A stretch of 33,874 nucleotides of DNA from an uncultured Bacteroidales bacterium (lineage in GTDB: Bacteria > Bacteroidota > Bacteroidia > Bacteroidales > UBA3824), in assembly GCA_946409405.1 (NCBI GenBank), contig CAMJWL010000016.1, forward strand, positions 1-33,874. The letters are read 5' to 3'. The notes beneath the pieces are model-generated. The model searched no databases, was not told the origin of the DNA, and was given only the letters and a program-made list of their open reading frames with translations. How positions within the stretch are numbered: position 1 is the stretch's first letter; every line of letters begins with the position of its first letter. Shown one piece after another: positions 33,348-33,874 of the stretch. Both the position numbers and the translations under genes were made by a program.

Positions 33348-33874
33348 ATGAATCCGATACTTAAACGCTCGGCGTTGGTCGTCGCCGCGATTATAGTGAT
33401 AGACCAAGTCGTCAAAATTTGGGTGAAAACCCATATGTTTTTAGGCGAAAGTAGTTACATCAATTGGGACTTCGGCGTCCGTCAGGCGCAACTACTCTTC
33501 ACCGAAAACCCCGGTATGGCCTTCGGTTGGGCGTTGCCCGGCAACGGCGGCAAGATTGCCCTCTCGATATTCCGCATCCTCGCGATTGCAGGAATGATTT
33601 ATTATATACTTTGGGCTGTCAAAAACCGCAAACCGCACAAGGGCTTCATCACGTGTATGTCGATGATTCTCGCCGGCGCAATCGGCAATATGATAGACTG
33701 TATGTTTTACGGAATGGTATTCTCACAATCAGGCTATTCCGCCAATTCTGTCGCCGAATTTATGCCCGCAATGGGCGGTTACGCGCCGTTTTTGCAAGGC
33801 AAGGTGGTTGATATGCTCTATTTCCCCATCATCGATGCCAATTGGCCCGATTGGATGCCCTTCGTCGGCGGCAA
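33348..33874 (+). CDS. lspA: Lipoprotein signal peptidase, 5' part
   Basis: The first 175 codons of lspA, cut by the end of the window. It encodes the inner-membrane aspartyl protease that removes signal peptides from prolipoproteins. Family signs are the N-terminal IVIDQVVKIW segment, FTENPGMAFG, then the two catalytic aspartates: Asp117 in GAIGNMIDCMFYG and Asp155 in GKVVDMLYFP. Four membrane segments are expected, and three are visible so far. The Bacteroidetes form has an insertion between the aspartates, as here. The ATG at 33348 follows the DksA-like stop by 6 bp, which fits a conserved gene pair. The lipoproteins at 15819 and 27142 are potential substrates. Confidence 0.95.
   Translation, partial: MNPILKRSALVVAAIIVIDQVVKIWVKTHMFLGESSYINWDFGVRQAQLLFTENPGMAFGWALPGNGGKIALSIFRILAIAGMIYYILWAVKNRKPHKGFITCMSMILAGAIGNMIDCMFYGMVFSQSGYSANSVAEFMPAMGGYAPFLQGKVVDMLYFPIIDANWPDWMPFVGG

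Overview
The window looks like a chromosomal segment from an uncultured gut- or rumen-type member of the Bacteroidales. Supporting this are the many promoters matching the Bacteroidetes consensus (TTG, about 19-20 nt, then TAnnTTTG), the ileS / DksA-TraR-like / lspA gene order, MKK-type signal peptides and lipoproteins, a GH43 lipoprotein next to a fused acetyl/feruloyl esterase, and a ComEC without an evident metallo-beta-lactamase domain. No rRNA, tRNA, CRISPR array, transposase or integrase is visible.

Layout. (1) 1-4170: comEC, a GAF-SpoIIE phosphatase and efp with a clear terminator. (2) 4224-9637: a minus-strand operon of a tandem TIR-like protein, a 1087-residue nSTAND1 NTPase with a membrane segment, coiled coil and propeller, and a membrane-anchored SpoIIE phosphatase. 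This looks like a signalling or conflict system. (3) 9681-15737: an island bounded by two divergent paralogous ATPases (ATPase_2 type with a C-terminal PD-(D/E)xK fold). Between them are an ORF6N remnant, an A+T-rich operon of four small proteins (three secreted), a small HTH regulator and a long rod-shaped structured RNA with its own promoter and terminator. Each ATPase is preceded by its own private tandem palindromes at the -33 box. (4) 15819-20287: xylan-type saccharification genes (GH43 lipoprotein, a secreted protein of unknown function, CE6-CE1 fused esterase). (5) 20415-21508: an antitoxin-like gene with a wrecked toxin, a palindromic repeat and a paralogue of the unknown secreted protein. 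(6) 21603-26131: a tightly coupled four-gene operon of a leucine-rich-repeat membrane protein, a radical SAM/SPASM enzyme, a small protein ending in a Ser/Gly/Tyr tract plus 15 Asn, and a double-zinc-ribbon membrane protein. This is the best candidate for an undescribed peptide- or protein-modification system. (7) 26145-29415: a third SpoIIE phosphatase, a lipoprotein and an Ntn-type amidohydrolase. (8) 29461-33874: ileS with a swapped GxHH signature motif, a DksA/TraR-like protein and the 5' part of lspA.

How the genes may work together. The three SpoIIE-type phosphatases imply Ser/Thr phospho-signalling, and one sits in an operon with a STAND switch and a TIR-like partner. In the radical SAM operon the 4-bp stop/start overlap between the enzyme and the low-complexity protein points to an enzyme-substrate pair, with the LRR and zinc-ribbon membrane proteins as possible sensor, export or presentation partners. 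All family assignments come from reading motifs by eye; no database search was run.
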